Assembly: GCA_027886175.1 (NCBI GenBank)
Contig: JAJNNQ010000006.1
Span: forward strand, 62,456,445-62,520,444
Direction of reading: 5' to 3'
DNA: 64,000 bases
From: Phylloscopus collybita
Taxonomy: Eukaryota; Chordata; Aves; Passeriformes; Phylloscopidae
This document shows positions 63,901 to 64,000 of this stretch, piece by piece. The notes under the pieces are model-generated. The model ran no database searches, was not told the DNA's origin, and saw only the letters and a list, made by a program, of their open reading frames with translations. A program made the translations under genes and the position numbers. How positions within the stretch are numbered: position 1 is the first letter of the stretch; the number at the start of each line of letters is the position of its first letter.

Positions 63901-64000
63901 GAGCCCTGAGCAGAGCAGACATTGACATCCCGGGCTGGTTCTGGAGCCCTGAGCAGAGCAGACATTGACATCCCGGGCTGATTCCCGGAGCCCTGAGCAG
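54912..64000. repeat. 43-44-bp satellite, at least 9.1 kb, open at the right edge
   Basis: About 209 uninterrupted units. The fixed part is GAGCCCTGAGCAGAGCAGAC then ATTGACATCCCGGG; the variable part is one of about ten forms, such as ATTGTTCCTG, CTGGTTCTG, CTGATTCCCG and ATCGTTCTG. Lengths of 43 and 44 bp dominate. Almost every unit has a CCCGGG site and one or two CpGs. The reverse complement of the unit has no stop codon in any frame, so all three minus frames are open from about 63.9 to 54.88 kb (over 3,000 codons each); the plus strand has two TGA per unit. I treat these frames as artefacts. The array runs past the window. Confidence 0.97.

Noticed and set aside
54874..63971. Three minus-strand frames of over 3,000 codons each
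   Set aside because: They come from a 43-44-bp satellite whose reverse complement has no stop codon. All frames carry the same peptides, and there is no domain, unique N-terminus or splice structure.
54912..64000. CRISPR-like array
   Set aside because: Units are contiguous with no unique spacers, and the context is a vertebrate genome.
1..64000. Telomeric TTAGGG/CCCTAA tracts
   Set aside because: None found; (CCCTTT)n at 42121 and (GGGATG)n at 2093 are different units.
1..64000. tRNA, snRNA or other structured RNA genes
   Set aside because: No cloverleaf, A/B box pair or snRNA motif set was recognised by eye; a covariance-model scan would be needed to exclude them.

Overview
The window is repeat-dominated vertebrate DNA, almost certainly from a bird and probably a songbird. 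The clearest marker is the CR1 LINE. At least twenty 5'-truncated copies lie on both strands; several end in the degenerate ATTCTGTG-type octamer and some still carry the C-terminal part of ORF2. Mixed with them are many solo LTRs of endogenous retroviruses, with TG...CA ends and 4-, 5- or 6-bp target-site duplications (TSDs). There is no operon-like organisation and no intact protein-coding gene that I can recognise. Nearly all long open frames are by-products of stop-poor tandem repeats or of GC-rich CR1 tails.

Layout. 0-12 kb holds CR1 tails, a (GGATG)n block, LTRs, and the first two copies of a ~0.5-0.9 kb interspersed element (here 'family C') with an internal 11-bp minisatellite. 12-19 kb holds four minisatellites or AT-rich blocks (9-10-bp pyrimidine repeat, AT palindrome, 19-bp repeat, 18-bp repeat) and an inverted LTR. 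19-29 kb is dense in CR1 and LTRs, including two LTRs that are almost identical over their first 340 bp and an LTR inserted inverted within its own relative. 29.7-32.6 kb has (TTTTA)n, CR1 and A-rich DNA. 33.06-35.4 kb is CpG-rich: about 13 copies of a ~148-bp unit that stop just short of a candidate first exon with a strong start context and a GTGAGC donor. 35.5-54.5 kb alternates LTRs and CR1 with 6-, 11-, 13-, 26- and ~20-bp arrays and long purine or AT pentamer tracts. 54.9 kb to the right edge is one uninterrupted 43-44-bp satellite of about 209 units that continues past the window.

What works together. The biology here is repeat dynamics more than gene function. CR1 copies and family C appear to have seeded minisatellites at fixed internal positions. 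LTRs have inserted into each other and into minisatellites. Short gene-free stretches at about 8.1, 17.8, 41.75 and 54.6 kb are low in repeats and rich in homeodomain-type TAAT motifs, so they are possible conserved regulatory DNA. The density of tandem repeats suggests a subtelomeric or microchromosomal location; that is inference. All identities and counts were estimated by eye, and family names were assigned from remembered consensus features without any database search.
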